NCBI GenBank assembly: GCA_026874595.1
Contig: CM049310.1
Coordinates: 54,317,058-54,381,057 of the forward strand
DNA length: 64,000 nucleotides
DNA from: Sipunculus nudus
Lineage: Eukaryota > Annelida > Sipuncula > Golfingiida > Sipunculidae
Direction: 5' to 3'
The notes below the pieces were generated by a model that saw only the letters and a list, made by a program, of their open reading frames with translations, made no database searches and was not told the DNA's origin. The position numbers and the translations under genes were made by a program. Below are positions 13,310 to 23,609 of the stretch, one piece after another. Each line of letters begins with the position of its first letter. Position 1 is the stretch's first letter.

Positions 13310-13795
13310 CTTTTAAGGGGCTCAATCACCTATCTGACCTTTGTAAACTAAAGGTAATCCCATGGAGCTTTTATAAAAGTAGGCCAGAAAACTTGGATAT
13401 CACCGCACACAGGCCACTTGTTTTGTTTATATCAATGTGTTAATAATATGTGGGGGCACGCAAAAATAAGCAAAACAAATTCAACATTGGCATCTGACGA
13501 CAGGTCAGATAAGCTGCAGCTTTGCAAATGGCATTTTACAACAAGTAACCTTTCTACCTCCACACATATATACAACCTACCACTTTAGGTTACATGTTTT
13601 TCCTGTTTGTCAACACTGCTGTGTTTACAAACATGTTGTTGATAAACAAGTTCATACATCCTTCATGGAGGCATTATAAGAACTAATCACAACCAAAATT
13701 ACCCTTAGATCTTTAATTTATACACCAAGGAAGCCAGAAATCACATTAATTCTTTTTCAAAGGGTAGGTGGATGGGCACCTTATAATGCTCAGTC
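13310..13795 (-). mobile_element. ~480-bp MITE (family with AATCACCT ends)
   Basis: Begins with GGGGCTCAATCACCTATCTG and ends with the inverted counterpart GTAGGTGGATGGGCACCTT. Its inside matches 42890-43370 in reverse-complement orientation, including TTGTTTTGTTTATATCA and GTTTGTCAACACTGCTGTG. Two inverted-orientation copies with conserved ends support a DNA-transposon MITE. Confidence 0.75.
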
Positions 13796-13985
13796 ACAAA
13801 TTCCATGATGTAATTTAATTTTCATTATGACATCATCAGTATATTCTGGGAAGGCAATGTTGTCATCCTTATAAGAAGACCAAGTAACATTGTGGTGTTC
13901 CAGGCCTATTACATATCCAGTATGAAGGCAGTACCAGTCTAAGCTGTTTATATCACATGAATGTCGATGTTTAATGTCATTACAG

Positions 13986-14126
13986 GGCCCGTGAGTAACG
14001 CTATGTGCCGGCGTTTTTCCTGCAGATGGGTGACTATCGTAGGAACACTGCTGTACTTCAGTGGTTTTCTGGGCGTGGCATTCGCACCTAGTCTGGCTGT
14101 GATTTATGTATCATTCACTTTAGCTG
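13986..14126 (+). CDS. SLC16-type monocarboxylate transporter, internal coding exon (TM2 end to TM3)
   Basis: This is the first exon of the transporter visible in the window. It follows a TTACAG acceptor at 13980-13985 and ends at a GTGAGT donor starting at 14127. The 141 bases read GPVSNAMCRRFSCRW, then a hydrophobic segment VTIVGTLLYFSGFLGVAFA, then PSLAVIYVSFTLA. In SLC16 proteins the GPVS.....RFG.R stretch is the TM2-TM3 loop and the hydrophobic segment is TM3. Both boundaries are phase 1: the codon split at the 3' end is completed by GG at 17523, giving Gly. The ATG at 13961 lies upstream of the acceptor and is not a plausible start, because the family needs TM1 and TM2 with a DGGWGW-like motif before this point. 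No such motif was found in 1-13985, so at least one upstream coding exon is probably outside the window. Confidence 0.88.
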
Positions 14127-14353
14127 GTGAGTGTTTCAGTGTGCTGTGAATTAGCCAGGTCCCTAGTCATTAGATTTACACTTACTGTGTTCTCCACATG
14201 TGGTAAGGAAATTAAACCTGGTGTTTATATTTATCCTGACCATTTGACCTAATATTGTTAACACCCTCTAAACACACTTTGCAGATGTTAGCAGCTTTCA
14301 TAAGATCCTTATACTTGTAGTGCATTCTGTTAATATGAGCCACTCTGTTTTTT

Positions 14354-15010
14354 AGCTCAGCTGACTATAAGTCATGTGAGCTATAGTCGTGGTCCATTGT
14401 CCGTCGTCTGTCCTTCCGTCCGTAGATGTGGCACTTTTTGAAACCGTAAGATCTAGGAATCCAAAATTCAGCATAATGTTAGATGTCCCCAAGATCTCCT
14501 ACCAAGCCGAAACCTGGTCTTTGCGACTTCGTTCCTTTGAGAAATTAAGGAAAGCCTCAATTTTTTAAATCATTTTTACACTTCAAGAATGCCTAATATC
14601 AAAACCACTCACTTATTTTCTTCATATTTCCATAAATAATTATCTATATATAACCTATGTACATGCCTGTAATTAGGTCAGTACTATATCATTAAAAAAG
14701 TTATGGGCCCCAACATAAGCACTTTGTATAAAAAGCAGGCAAGATAATTGATCAGTTAACACAATAAATGTTAAAGCTGGGGACCTCGTTTCCCTTGGTG
14801 CATCATTAAATTGTTTCAGGCCACAGGTTTAATTTATTACACAATGCATATGCTTTAGCTTATGCCCATTATTCTATAATTTATATAGTTTCATTTTAGC
14901 AGGACTGTTTTCTCTTAGCTTTTCAAATGCTAATATACATGAAAACCAAAAGAAATAAAAATATTTTGCAGTTGCTAAATTTTTTTCCAAAATTCAGCTG
15001 AGTCCCTTGT
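14354..15010 (+). mobile_element. Family 1 Helentron-like element, short copy
   Basis: Starts AGCTCAGCTGACTATAAG in T-rich flank and ends CAGCTGAGTCCCTTGT, then TTATAAA. The 3' palindrome is lost in this copy. Interior lines match the copy at 32250. Non-coding. Confidence 0.75.
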
Positions 15011-16204
15011 TTATAAAATATTAAGCAAAAGTTTATTTGTTAAGTTATTATATTATATATAAATATCTTTTAAGTATGTGGATATATGTAACAGTGATTG
15101 TGTAGATATCACAAAAGTAAGACTGGCATTAAGTCCCTCCCCCCCCCCCCACCCCCATCCACCCTTCCCAACAAACCAACACATTATGCCTTTAAATGTA
15201 CTTAATAATTTTCCACAAGGTGTATTTTCATATATTGTCCATTCATTTTAGCTGAATTAAAGTGTTTTATAGTGAAACCTTCCTGGCTTTCTGGCTAATT
15301 GTTTAATTTTAATCCATCTTAAATATTGTTCTGTGTGTTAGTACAGTCCACATGTGTATCTGTTTACTAACACAAGACCACTGTGGATTGGAGGTATGAT
15401 ATTTTGCATGTGAATGAACTTGCAATCAAGGATGGAAGATTTGCTTTCTTGAATCACAAACAAATTTTTATTTTTTTTTTAATACTGTACGTTCCATATT
15501 GATATATATAACACAGGGTAACAATCAGGGTACCAGGTAAACTTGACATTTTTAACTGGCTATAATCTTTTTAATTCAGTTTTTAACAACAAAACAATTT
15601 TTTTCTGTATCTCGAGACATGTTTGTTTCTGTATAACATGTAATATTTAGTTGATTTCATTTTTTTTATCAGTGTAAAACTCTAAATTCATTCTGTCAGG
15701 CAATTTGATGGCTATGTATGATAGTTGCACAGGCAACTATGTTTAGGTTTTGCTTTATTTAATCCCTCTGATTGAACCAGGTCCAAGTTTATTTCTGCTT
15801 TGATGTAAGTTTATTTCTAGACATAAAGAAATGGTTTCAGGAGGAATTCTTGGCAGATACTAATATATATTCAATAGATAATATTATATTTCATGTATAT
15901 ACCTAGTATGTCTTGTAAAAGAGTAAGCCCTTTTAACTCCAACCACCCCCTACCCCAATAACACACCCCTCAGCAACCCCTAAGCAACCCCTTTCAACCC
16001 CCTCCTATGCATAACACATCACACATACTTTTCACTTGCTTTGTCTCAGGAAAAATTATCTGCACAAATTACAATACCCTTACATAGCTGATATAGGTAT
16101 CTACATGTTGAATTGAATCAAAAGAATTTTAAGAAACCTGCTGAGTGCTCTAGTTGGAGGATTCTGGGACACCCTGTAGGTACCCCTTCTGCAGTTATAA
16201 AGTG

Positions 16205-16972
16205 GATACCGTAAATTCTCATTTTGAAGCCACATATCTATTATAAGCCGCACCAGTTAAGAGTTTCATCCATCCACAAACACACTGCATTGGAGCCTGT
16301 AGTATGTGATTTAATATTAAGTATAGTTTATCCTGGTGGTTTCATAAGTCACACTGCATTGGAGCCTGTACATCTCTGCAGCAAACAAAAAACATGTGTA
16401 GAGCTGTGTTAGCCACACAAATGCAGCTGGCTTGGTCAAAAAGATGGCTGACTTAAGTAGTAAGCTAATTTTTTGTGGCTTGACTCCTCTTGCAAAATGT
16501 TGGCTGGCTTACACTGACCTGAAAGCCTCTTCACATTTTTGATGATGTTACAAAATGGCTGTTCTAATTAAACAAGTTATCTATATTACGTGTGACCTTT
16601 TTCCTCCATTATACATTTAACTAGTATGTGATTTAATATTAAGTATATTTTATCATGGTGGTTTCATAAGCCAACACTTTAAACAATCACACCCTTCACT
16701 TTTAACAATCGAACTGTTTCCTTTTAGTGACAAGAAACAAAAAAAGTATAAAACCTGCACATTTGTTTTGGGCATTTTGATTGTAAAAGATATATCTTTT
16801 TGTATTTATTTTAAAATTGGCTCACTTCAGGCTAATTAAATATCGGCGGCACCTCATGATAAACTCGGCTCAGCTTATCTTAAATCGGCTGCTGCTGGCG
16901 CAAAATGGTGGTGGCACCAGGCTCTAACCGTATGTCATTCCCACCTGAACCACACCCCCCCCCCCCCCCCCC
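16205..16972. repeat. Unclassified repeat with internal direct copies, ending in poly-C
   Basis: Begins TACCGTAAATTCTCATTTTG with repeated GCCGCACC-like phrases. CACTGCATTGGAGCCTGTA occurs at 16282 and 16350, and AGTATGTGATTTAATATTAA at 16301 and 16623. A run of 18 C closes it (16955-16972). It may be a diverged MITE, but the ends are uncertain. Confidence 0.4.
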
Positions 16973-17065
16973 AGACAGTCAAAATGACATAATTACTCTC
17001 AGCGTATCTATATGTCCATTTACATGTATTATGATGTAAAGTTTCCTTGTTATGTAGTGTGTTAT

Positions 17066-17290
17066 TTATTGTCCCCTGCTTCCTTGGAAGATATGGGGAA
17101 CATTGATTTGGGTTTGTCTGTCTGTCCTACTGTCTGTCTATCTGTCCTTCCATCAGGTTCTCATTTCTGTGCGATAACTTTCCTAAATTTTATCAGATTT
17201 CATTCAAATTTGGGCCAGTGATTGCTCTCCTCATGCTTACCTTTGTTGTGATTGGTTTTGGAGTGTCTGTCTCACAAGATTATAATACAA
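17066..17290 (+). repeat. Family 4 dispersed repeat, second copy
   Basis: Matches 12169-12370: a TTGTCCCC...GGGGAAC stem, GTCTGTCTGTCC tract, TCCTTCCATCAGG and GATTGGTTTTGGAGTGTCTG. It lies 230 bp before the large transporter exon. Confidence 0.7.
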
Positions 17291-17522
17291 TATGATATTT
17301 CATTTTTTCTATGATGTATGAGCACATTTAGTTTCACTTATCATGAACAGCTAGCAGTGGACATAAAATACTTGAATTTGTTGCAGTAATGGCCATGGTG
17401 TTGCCATATTTTGAGCATGATTAAAACTATTTGTACATAGTCACCAAAGACTTTAAAATCATCCTGGACTTGGAGGTTGAAGCGGGAGACATCAATTTCT
17501 TAAATTTGCTTGTTCCTTGCAG

Positions 17523-18701
17523 GGATTGGTTCTTCCTTTGCATATATACCGGGCTACATCATTGTGGGTGAATACTTTGACAAGAAGAAAGCTACAGCCA
17601 TGTCGCTATCAAGTGTGGGGGCTGGTATTGCTGCCATCGTATTTCCTCCAATACTTAACATCTTGTATGAACAATATGCCTACAAAGGAGCCATGCTGAT
17701 TGTGGCCGGTGTGATGTCTCATGGGTTCATAGCCGGTGCCCTCTACAGGCCCCTCCAACCAACTAAATTCACAGCTGAAGAGGTAGAGATGACCAATATT
17801 GGGGATGTGGTGTACAGCTCATCAAAAGGCATCACACATTGTGACCAAGATAACATGAAAGATTGTAAATTTATTAAAGGCAGGTCCGATATGATTGTGC
17901 AAAGTGCTAATAAGGGAAAGACTACCAGAAAAGAGATGACGGGATTCAAAATGAACAATGAAATAAAGCACCCTGAAATTTGCTGTGATGATACACATGG
18001 TAAAACAAATGAACCCCAAAATGTCACGTGTTCAGAAAGTTATAAATCAGATGATAAAGAAGAAACGCAGGAACACTTACTTAGTGACCACAAGGTCGTG
18101 ACTGATGGGAAAACTGAACAATACAATGATATTAATACCATAGATATACAAAATCAACAAACTGAAGATCTGCAGAGAATAAAAGATAAGGAAGCTGATA
18201 GACGTTCAGGTTGTTCAGCTTGTTGTAAGAAACACTTCTCTCTCCTTAGCAATAAAATCTTCTTGGCAGCTTTTCTTTTGAATATAGGCACAACCTTCGC
18301 TCTCCAGGCAACTGTTGTGTATCTGCCCGCTATGATCATTCAACGAGGACTTACAAGAGACCATGGGGCCTGGTTACTGTCAATCGTAGGAATCATGGAC
18401 ACAGTTTCTCGTTTGTTCACAGGTTCGTTATTAGATTTGAAACTTGTAAAAAGATACAGAGTGCATGTATACAACTTTTGCTCAGTATTAGTTGGAGTAT
18501 GTGCCATCTGCCTGCCTTTATATCATTCTTTCGGGGTTTATGCTATGTGGATGGCAATAAGAGGACTAACTGGAAGCGTGTTTCTCGCTCAGCGAGCAAC
18601 TATTATGTCGGACGTCTTGGGTGCAGAACGAGCAGGAGAAGCGTTTGGCTGGCTTCTGTTGGGTAACGCTTTGGGAAGTCTACTCGGAAGAACTATTGGA
18701 G
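17523..18701 (+). CDS. SLC16-type monocarboxylate transporter, large central exon (TM4-TM11)
   Basis: This 1179-bp exon lies between a CTTGCAG acceptor (17516-17522) and a GTAGGT donor (18702). It encodes 393 residues of a major-facilitator protein of the SLC16 family, plasma-membrane carriers of monocarboxylates or related small solutes. Numbering from the ATG at 17510, TM4 contains GIGSSFAYIPGYIIVGEYF (5-23), followed by the basic DKKKATAMS linker and TM5-TM6 (about 30-78). A hydrophilic, charged loop follows (about 81-247), then TM7 (249-270), TM8 (286-308), TM9 (318-340), TM10 (341-362) and TM11 (375-397). TM8 reads GIMDTVSR. Its Asp297 and Arg301 have the spacing of the Asp302/Arg306 pair needed for proton-coupled lactate transport in mammalian MCT1, so the core looks functional. 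The ~165-residue central loop is long compared with classical MCTs and is rich in Lys, Asp, Glu and Thr. The substrate cannot be read from the sequence. The ATG at 17510 is intronic. Confidence 0.95.
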
Positions 18702-18794
18702 GTAGGTAATTTTAAGCTGTTTACAGTAACTGCCAAATCAACTATGTCATGTTTGCAGAATACTTTTTCTGGAGCAGACAAAAATTATCATAAT

Positions 18795-19070
18795 TAGGGG
18801 TTGGACATAGCATAGTGGTTAAGGCATTGGACTTCAGAGCTGAAGGTCCCCTGTTCGAACCCGAATGGCATAATAGTTTAATCTTGCTAGAACCTCAGAG
18901 ATTCACTCTTATGTCTGAACAACAGGTTATAACTTCTGGATTATTCCTAACCCATGAAATCCTGGAGGCTTTATAATGTAAAACATATCAATCTTATCAT
19001 GTGGATCACTATGACCTCATTCAATAGACAAAGCCACCCACAGGCCATGGACCTGTCCTTTTAAAAAAAA
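18795..19070 (+). mobile_element. tRNA-derived SINE
   Basis: The head has an A-box-like TAGCATAGTGGTTAAGG (about 18809) and a B-box TGTTCGAACCC (18852-18862), spaced as in a tRNA, followed by an unrelated tail and an A-run near 19060. It does not fold as a complete tRNA, so it is read as a SINE head rather than a tRNA gene. Confidence 0.65.
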
Positions 19071-19078
19071 TTGTCACA

Positions 19079-19355
19079 AGGCCCAAAAAAAATAATGGTT
19101 CTCAGGCACTTTTTTTCAGAAATCAGTGAGGGCAGCCAATTTTTTTTTGTTTTACTTTTTTTCTCTGTTTTGATAAAAATGTCATATGTTCAAAGAAAAA
19201 CATAAAAACAATGTAATTTTTTTAAACAGGTTAAAGCACTACATAACAAAGGAAAACTTATCAAAATTGTATTGTTTATCTTCTTGAAAGATGAAAAAAA
19301 AATTAAAATAAAAATTGAGGGTGGTGCCTGAGAACCATACCTTCATTTTTTGGCC
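19079..19355. mobile_element. MITE with GGTTCTCAGGCAC terminal inverted repeats
   Basis: Left end GGCCCAAAAAAAATAATGG then TTCTCAGGCAC, right end TGCCTGAGAACCATACC then TTTTTTGGCC. These are inverted repeats about 275 bp apart. Related copies lie at 44080-44412 and, as a half copy, at 62845-62887. Confidence 0.8.
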
Positions 19356-19618
19356 TAATTTACCATATCTCAGTGGCATTTAGGCATATGATTAATGGGG
19401 AAGGTATCATACCTTATTGTTAGTTCATAGTAACTTCCAACTCACGTATTTAATGCTAGTTTGGTTTTTTATTGCATTATTTAAATAAATTGTTGAGAGA
19501 AAGTTTTTTTCTCAATTATTGCATATATTTAGCTGCTGAAAACATATATGGAATAAAGAACTTAACTTCCCAGGTAAATTTTCTTTTCGAAACTTTCCAT
19601 TTATATAATTTTTTTATT

Positions 19619-20690
19619 AGCTCAGCTGACTTTCAGTCCGTCTGGCCGTCCGTCCGGCTGTTAGCAGGGCACAAATTGTAACCGTAGGGGCTAGGGCCAT
19701 GAACCCTATGCAGTCTTAGAGGTTCTAAAAAGATCTCCTTGCAAACCTGAAATTAGGTCACTGCGACCTATATTCTCAAAGTTATGGGGTGTGTTTGCAA
19801 CCCCCAGAAATAATTCTTTTAGCCAAAATTTTCATCCCAAACCTTCCATCTTTCACATACAGCTTACCTACCAACAGGGGAAGAACCATTATTATTTTGA
19901 GGTCAAAGGTCAAGGCCACAGAACCAACTTCTTTGAAAAGCCTGTGGATGCATTTTAAGCCAAACCTTTCATCCCAGTTCTTTGATCTTTCACATATAGC
20001 TCACCTACTAAGTGGGAGAAGAATCCTATAGATGTTGAGGTCACAAGGTCAAAGGTCAGGGTCACAGGATCCACTTCTTTGAAAAGCTTGTGGAAACATT
20101 TCAAGCTAGACCTTTCATTCCAAACCTTTCAGCACTGATATCGCTTCTCTGCCAACGGGGGAAAAGACCTGTTGATTTTGAGGTCAAAGGTCAAGTTCAC
20201 AGCACCCTCTTCTTGCGTGGAGTCATTTTCAGACAAACTTTTCAATCTATACTTTCCATCTGTCATATATGGCTTACCTACCAATAGTGGAAGAAGCCTA
20301 TTGATGTTCAGTTCAAAAGGTCAAAGGTCAAGGTCACAATATTGTTCTAAATGCTTGTGAACATATTTCAAGTGAAACTGTTCAACCCAAACCTTCAGTC
20401 TTTCACATATGCCACATCTATGCATCACTGAATGTGATTCAAACTTCATATTTATGGGTCTTATTGCATGAAGAAATAACTAATTGATTTTGAGGTCAGC
20501 TGGTCAGGAGGTTAAAGGTTGCAGGTCTAAGTTATTCACTCATTGGTTGCCAAGTAAATTGCACCCGGCCAGATGTAAGTGGTTAGTAGTTACCCATCAT
20601 TTAGAAAGAATCTAGTTGATATTTGGGCAAAAGGCCAAGGTCATAGGTCAGGGATGTTCACAATAACTTATTTTGTAGACCATCTCTATT
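19619..20690 (+). mobile_element. Family 1-related element with ~140-bp tandem monomers and AGGTCA clusters
   Basis: 5' end AGCTCAGCTGAC, GTCCGTCTGGCCGTCC tract, then TAGCAGGGCACAAATTGTAA. About five monomers follow, starting near 19830, 19968, 20115, 20239 and 20379 (TTCATCCCAAACCTTCC-like). Each carries AGGTCAAAGGTCAAG or a variant. The right end is not clearly preserved. The +-frame ORFs at 19789-20360 are tandem-repeat artefacts. Confidence 0.65.
19900..20337 (+). promoter_or_regulatory. Cluster of DR1-type nuclear-receptor half-sites
   Basis: AGGTCAAAGGTCA-type direct repeats with one-base spacing occur at about 19900, 20046, 20181 and 20318. The last continues to a third half-site (AGGTCAAAGGTCAAGGTCAC). 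DR1 is the known binding format of RXR/HNF4/COUP-type receptors. Function is inferred only; the motif is carried by a transposable-element monomer. Confidence 0.35.
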
Positions 20691-21411
20691 TTTCTTGTAC
20701 ATTTAACCATTGGTTATGGTACATCTCACTGTGTGGCTGTAATTGTGAGTGATGCTGGTGACATATGACTCTCTTTTGTATCAGCCTGTTAAGTGATAAG
20801 GCTGAGTGATAAATACCTCGTTACTGCATAACAAAAACACTGTTGCAGGAATGCTTCAGCCAGGCATTAAGACTGTGAGAGTATAGTATTAAGGTTTAGC
20901 TACTGATTTATAAGAAGATGGGAACTTTTTGCAGTTTATTTTATGGAATCATAGCAATAAACTTAGTTTCATAGATATCTGAATATTTTTATATAAATCA
21001 CCAGATATAAAAGCAAATGTTTGTTCTCATAATATGTGGATGTGTACCTGGATTTAGGATGGCTTTTTTTTAAATACAAGATCCTTCAGTCATGCATTCT
21101 GCATTTCTTTTCTTTCAGGTTTTGCAGTTTACCTACCCTGCTGATCCCATTGAAAAGCAGAGTGATAATAAAAAATATTGGACTTACACTTTTTACATTT
21201 GCATATCTATAAATCTAATATGAGGGCCTGAAAATGTCTATTGAATTGTTTTGGACATTCATTACTGTAACATCCTTTGGAGAATTTGCTACAAGTTTGG
21301 TCTCTTATTGGAGGATGTGTGATATCAAATGTCAGACTTGTCAGAAATCCATTATGTCTGCCAGTTAGCCACCTTAGAAATCCTTTTGTCAGTGCAGTTT
21401 CAGTGATTTTT
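20691..21411. other. Intronic DNA, no recognised feature
   Basis: AT-rich sequence between two repeat copies in the last transporter intron. Confidence 0.5.
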
Positions 21412-22355
21412 AGCTCAACTGACTTTTTGTCATGCTGGGCTATAGCAATGGGTCTTTGTCCGTCGTCCTTCCGTCTGTCCGTCCGGCCAGCCATCCAGCC
21501 ATTAGCAGGGCACAAATTGTAACTGTAAGGGCTAGATACATGAACCCTATGGAGTCTTAGAGGTTTTTTTTTTTTTTAAAGATTTTTTTGGTGGAGGTTA
21601 CCGCCTCCATTTTTTCATGCACACTTATCTAATTCTTAAACTAAGTATGTACATCTGCAGAGTTTCCATTTCAGTTTGGGACTACTTGACAGGGCGGTAG
21701 CACTCGCTTCCTATCATTTTTACTTGTATCCTGGTGTTACCCAGGCCCGGTGTCTACCGCACCTGTGGGTCCTGGGTGTGCAATCATCCCCATTGCTGGG
21801 TCATATAACCGAGGAACCCCCCAAAGACGCAATCATATGTGAGTGATACACAGCTGTCGGGCACAGCCTTCCCATTAAGCCTGCAGAGCGCTCACCCTGG
21901 ATGTGGTCTGACCGTGAAAAACCTCATCGACTCAGCTGAGATTCGAACCCACGATCTCCTGGCTTTGAGTCCTGCGCTCTACCCCTGAGCCACAGAAGCC
22001 GGTATGTCTTGGAGGTTCTAAAATCTGCAGATCTGAAATTAGGTCACTGTGACCTATTTTCTCTGAGTTACGGGGTGTGTTAGCACCTCCCAGAATTAAT
22101 TCTTATAGCCAAAATAATCATCCCAAACCTTACATGTCAATAGAGGAACAAACCTTTTGATATTTAGGTCTTAGGGTCAAAGGTCAATGTCACAGGACCA
22201 GCTTCTTGAAAAAAATTGTGGATGCATTTCAAGTCAGACTTTTCATCCCAAACCTTCCATCTTTGAAGTATGGTCAGATACTATATGGTATACCATCAGG
22301 CTTTAAATACAGGTCATGCTTGTCAGCTGAGCGTCATGACCCATGGGTCACTTGT
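21412..22355 (+). mobile_element. Family 1 Helentron-like element, complete, split by a SINE
   Basis: Starts AGCTCAACTGAC after TTTTT and ends CAGCTGAGCGTCATGACCC, then ATGGGTCACTTGT, followed by TTTAG. The 3' hairpin GTGACCCATGGGTCAC is a perfect 16-bp palindrome. The insertion lies in the final intron of the transporter. Confidence 0.8.
21566..22005 (-). mobile_element. tRNA-derived SINE, full length
   Basis: Read on the minus strand it starts GGCTTCTGTGGCTCAGGGG (A-box; + strand 21980-22000) and has B-box GGTTCGAATC (21940-21949). A body follows, ending in a hairpin with GGAGGCGGTAACCTCCACC and an A-rich tail at 21566-21590. Flanking GTCTTAGAGGTT (21554-21565) and GTCTTGGAGGTT (22006-22017) form a near-perfect 12-bp target duplication inside a family 1 element. 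Confidence 0.88.
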
Positions 22356-22466
22356 TTTAGATTTATTACCAACTTTTCAAGACATTCATGTTATGTAGGT
22401 GAATCTCAATGTTACGTGATATGGATAATTGGCTGATTTTATTAATCTATGATTGATTTATTACAG

Positions 22467-22600
22467 GGGTCGTGAGAGACTATCTGCAGGATTATGAAGT
22501 CAGTTTCTACATGGCAGGTGTCTTCAATGCAATATGCTGTCTCGTCTTTCAGATCAGTTACATGTGCATGAGAAGTAAAGCAAGCAGGAAAGCCAAGTAA
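22467..22600 (+). CDS. SLC16-type monocarboxylate transporter, last coding exon (TM12, stop)
   Basis: The exon starts after a TTACAG acceptor (22461-22466) and is phase 1, so GG completes the glycine begun at 18701. It encodes GVVRDYLQDYEVSFYMAG, then the TM12 segment VFNAICCLVFQISYMCM, then a short basic cytosolic tail RSKASRKAK, and ends with TAA at 22598-22600. The sequence D....Y..SFY.AG is typical of the TM11-TM12 loop and TM12 of SLC16 proteins. With the other two exons about 484 residues are covered. The tail is very short and lacks the long acidic C-terminus of some vertebrate MCTs. A classical AATAAA close to the stop is not evident, so the 3' UTR end is undetermined. Confidence 0.9.
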
Positions 22601-23200
22601 AAACAGTAAATGATCTTTAAGCCAGCTATTTACCGGTCTTATCGGTATGTGAATGCATATACGGGTATATATATAAAATATCTGAATTTATGTGATTTCT
22701 GGCTAAAGGAGCTTTTCCATGTGCGTGTATATGTGTATGTGTGTATAAGCAGGAAAAATCGCTCATTTGATTTTGTAAATGAGGTGTTTCCATGTGTCTG
22801 TCGGCATATATGCGTGAAAATCGCCACAGGAGCGATTTTCACGCAGAGGGTCTGCGTGAACTCTGGGATTCAGGGTAAAATGTTGCATTTCACCATCGTT
22901 TTGTGGAAGGCCTGCTTGATCTACTGTACAAATATATATGCCTGCCAGTTCACCCATATATGCGCACATGGAAAGGCTGCTTTAGTGTGGATCCATATTC
23001 ATAAATGGGTTCTTTAATGCCTCTGTGACAGGTGTATGACTGTGTTTATGTACAAGCTGTCAGTAAACACGGTATGTGTGCCCATGTTGACAAACAGAAA
23101 AACCACATAACTGAAGGTGGTCGGTTGCATATGTGTGGAAGTTGGTAGGTCATTACCGGTAGCGGCAAAACGCCATTTGTAAATATTTTTTTAAAAATAT
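22601..23200. repeat. Transporter 3' flank with a disrupted MITE copy and a perfect hairpin
   Basis: Segments at 22680-22710 and 23010-23190 match the ~480-bp MITE (TTATGTGATTTCTGGCT, TGTTGACAAACAGAAAAACC), with about 300 bp of unrelated sequence between. That middle part holds a perfect inverted repeat at 22811-22845. The 3' UTR of the transporter may run into this region. Confidence 0.5.
22811..22845. repeat. Perfect 14-bp inverted repeat, 7-nt loop
   Basis: TGCGTGAAAATCGC and its exact complement GCGATTTTCACGCA, 210 bp after the transporter stop codon. It could form a hairpin in a 3' UTR transcript. Confidence 0.8.
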
Positions 23201-23609
23201 TAAGTGGATGGTTAAATCATAATTATACCTGGGTCCAAGCCTTTGACTGATTCATGAGTTATTCATGAGGCAAAGTTGACCAGTCAGGTAGCTCTCTCAA
23301 GCGTTCAACACATCAAAGAGTTCAGAGCAACCAGGTCCAATATATTTATTTATTTTAATGGCAGCTCTTACTCGATAATTCCTTTGCACCCTTATGTATG
23401 TTCATTTATTGATAAAACAAGCTTACAAAATAGTTACAACATACAGACAAAAACATATGAAACAAGGATGTGTTTAAAAATTTATTTGTTAAACTAGGTG
23501 CTGTGAAGGGTCCACAGGTGAAAGTACTGAAAGAGTGTTGTGAATCTTTGAACTGTAATCCTTGATGCAAACACTGACATAAGTAATTCAGTCAAGGGTG
23601 ATGTTGAAG

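Larger units (their letters stand above)
14127..17522 (+). other. Intron of the transporter gene, repeat-filled
   Basis: Phase 1 intron of 3396 bp with GTGAGT donor and CTTGCAG acceptor. It contains a short family 1 element (14354-15010), C-rich tracts (15137-15150 and 16955-16972), a repeat with internal direct copies (about 16205-16960) and a family 4 element (about 17066-17290). No additional coding exon is recognised. Confidence 0.85.
18702..22466 (+). other. Last intron of the transporter gene, repeat-filled
   Basis: Phase 1 intron of 3765 bp with GTAGGT donor and TTACAG acceptor. It holds a tRNA-derived SINE (18795-19070), a MITE (about 19079-19355), a family 1-like element with a ~140-bp tandem array (19619-20690) and a complete family 1 element (21412-22355) split by a second SINE. 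20700-21411 shows no recognised feature. Confidence 0.85.

Noticed and set aside
13961-13985. ATG at 13961 as start of the transporter
   Set aside because: It lies before a TTACAG acceptor, and the protein would lack TM1-TM2 that SLC16 carriers need.
17510-17522. ATG at 17510 as a start codon
   Set aside because: It is part of the polypyrimidine/acceptor region; the frame joins the previous exon in phase 1.
18809-18862. tRNA gene on the plus strand
   Set aside because: Internal promoter boxes only; no paired acceptor stem, and a SINE-like tail follows.
21940-22000. tRNA gene on the minus strand
   Set aside because: A and B boxes are present, but the sequence is the head of a 440-bp SINE with a target duplication and no complete acceptor stem.
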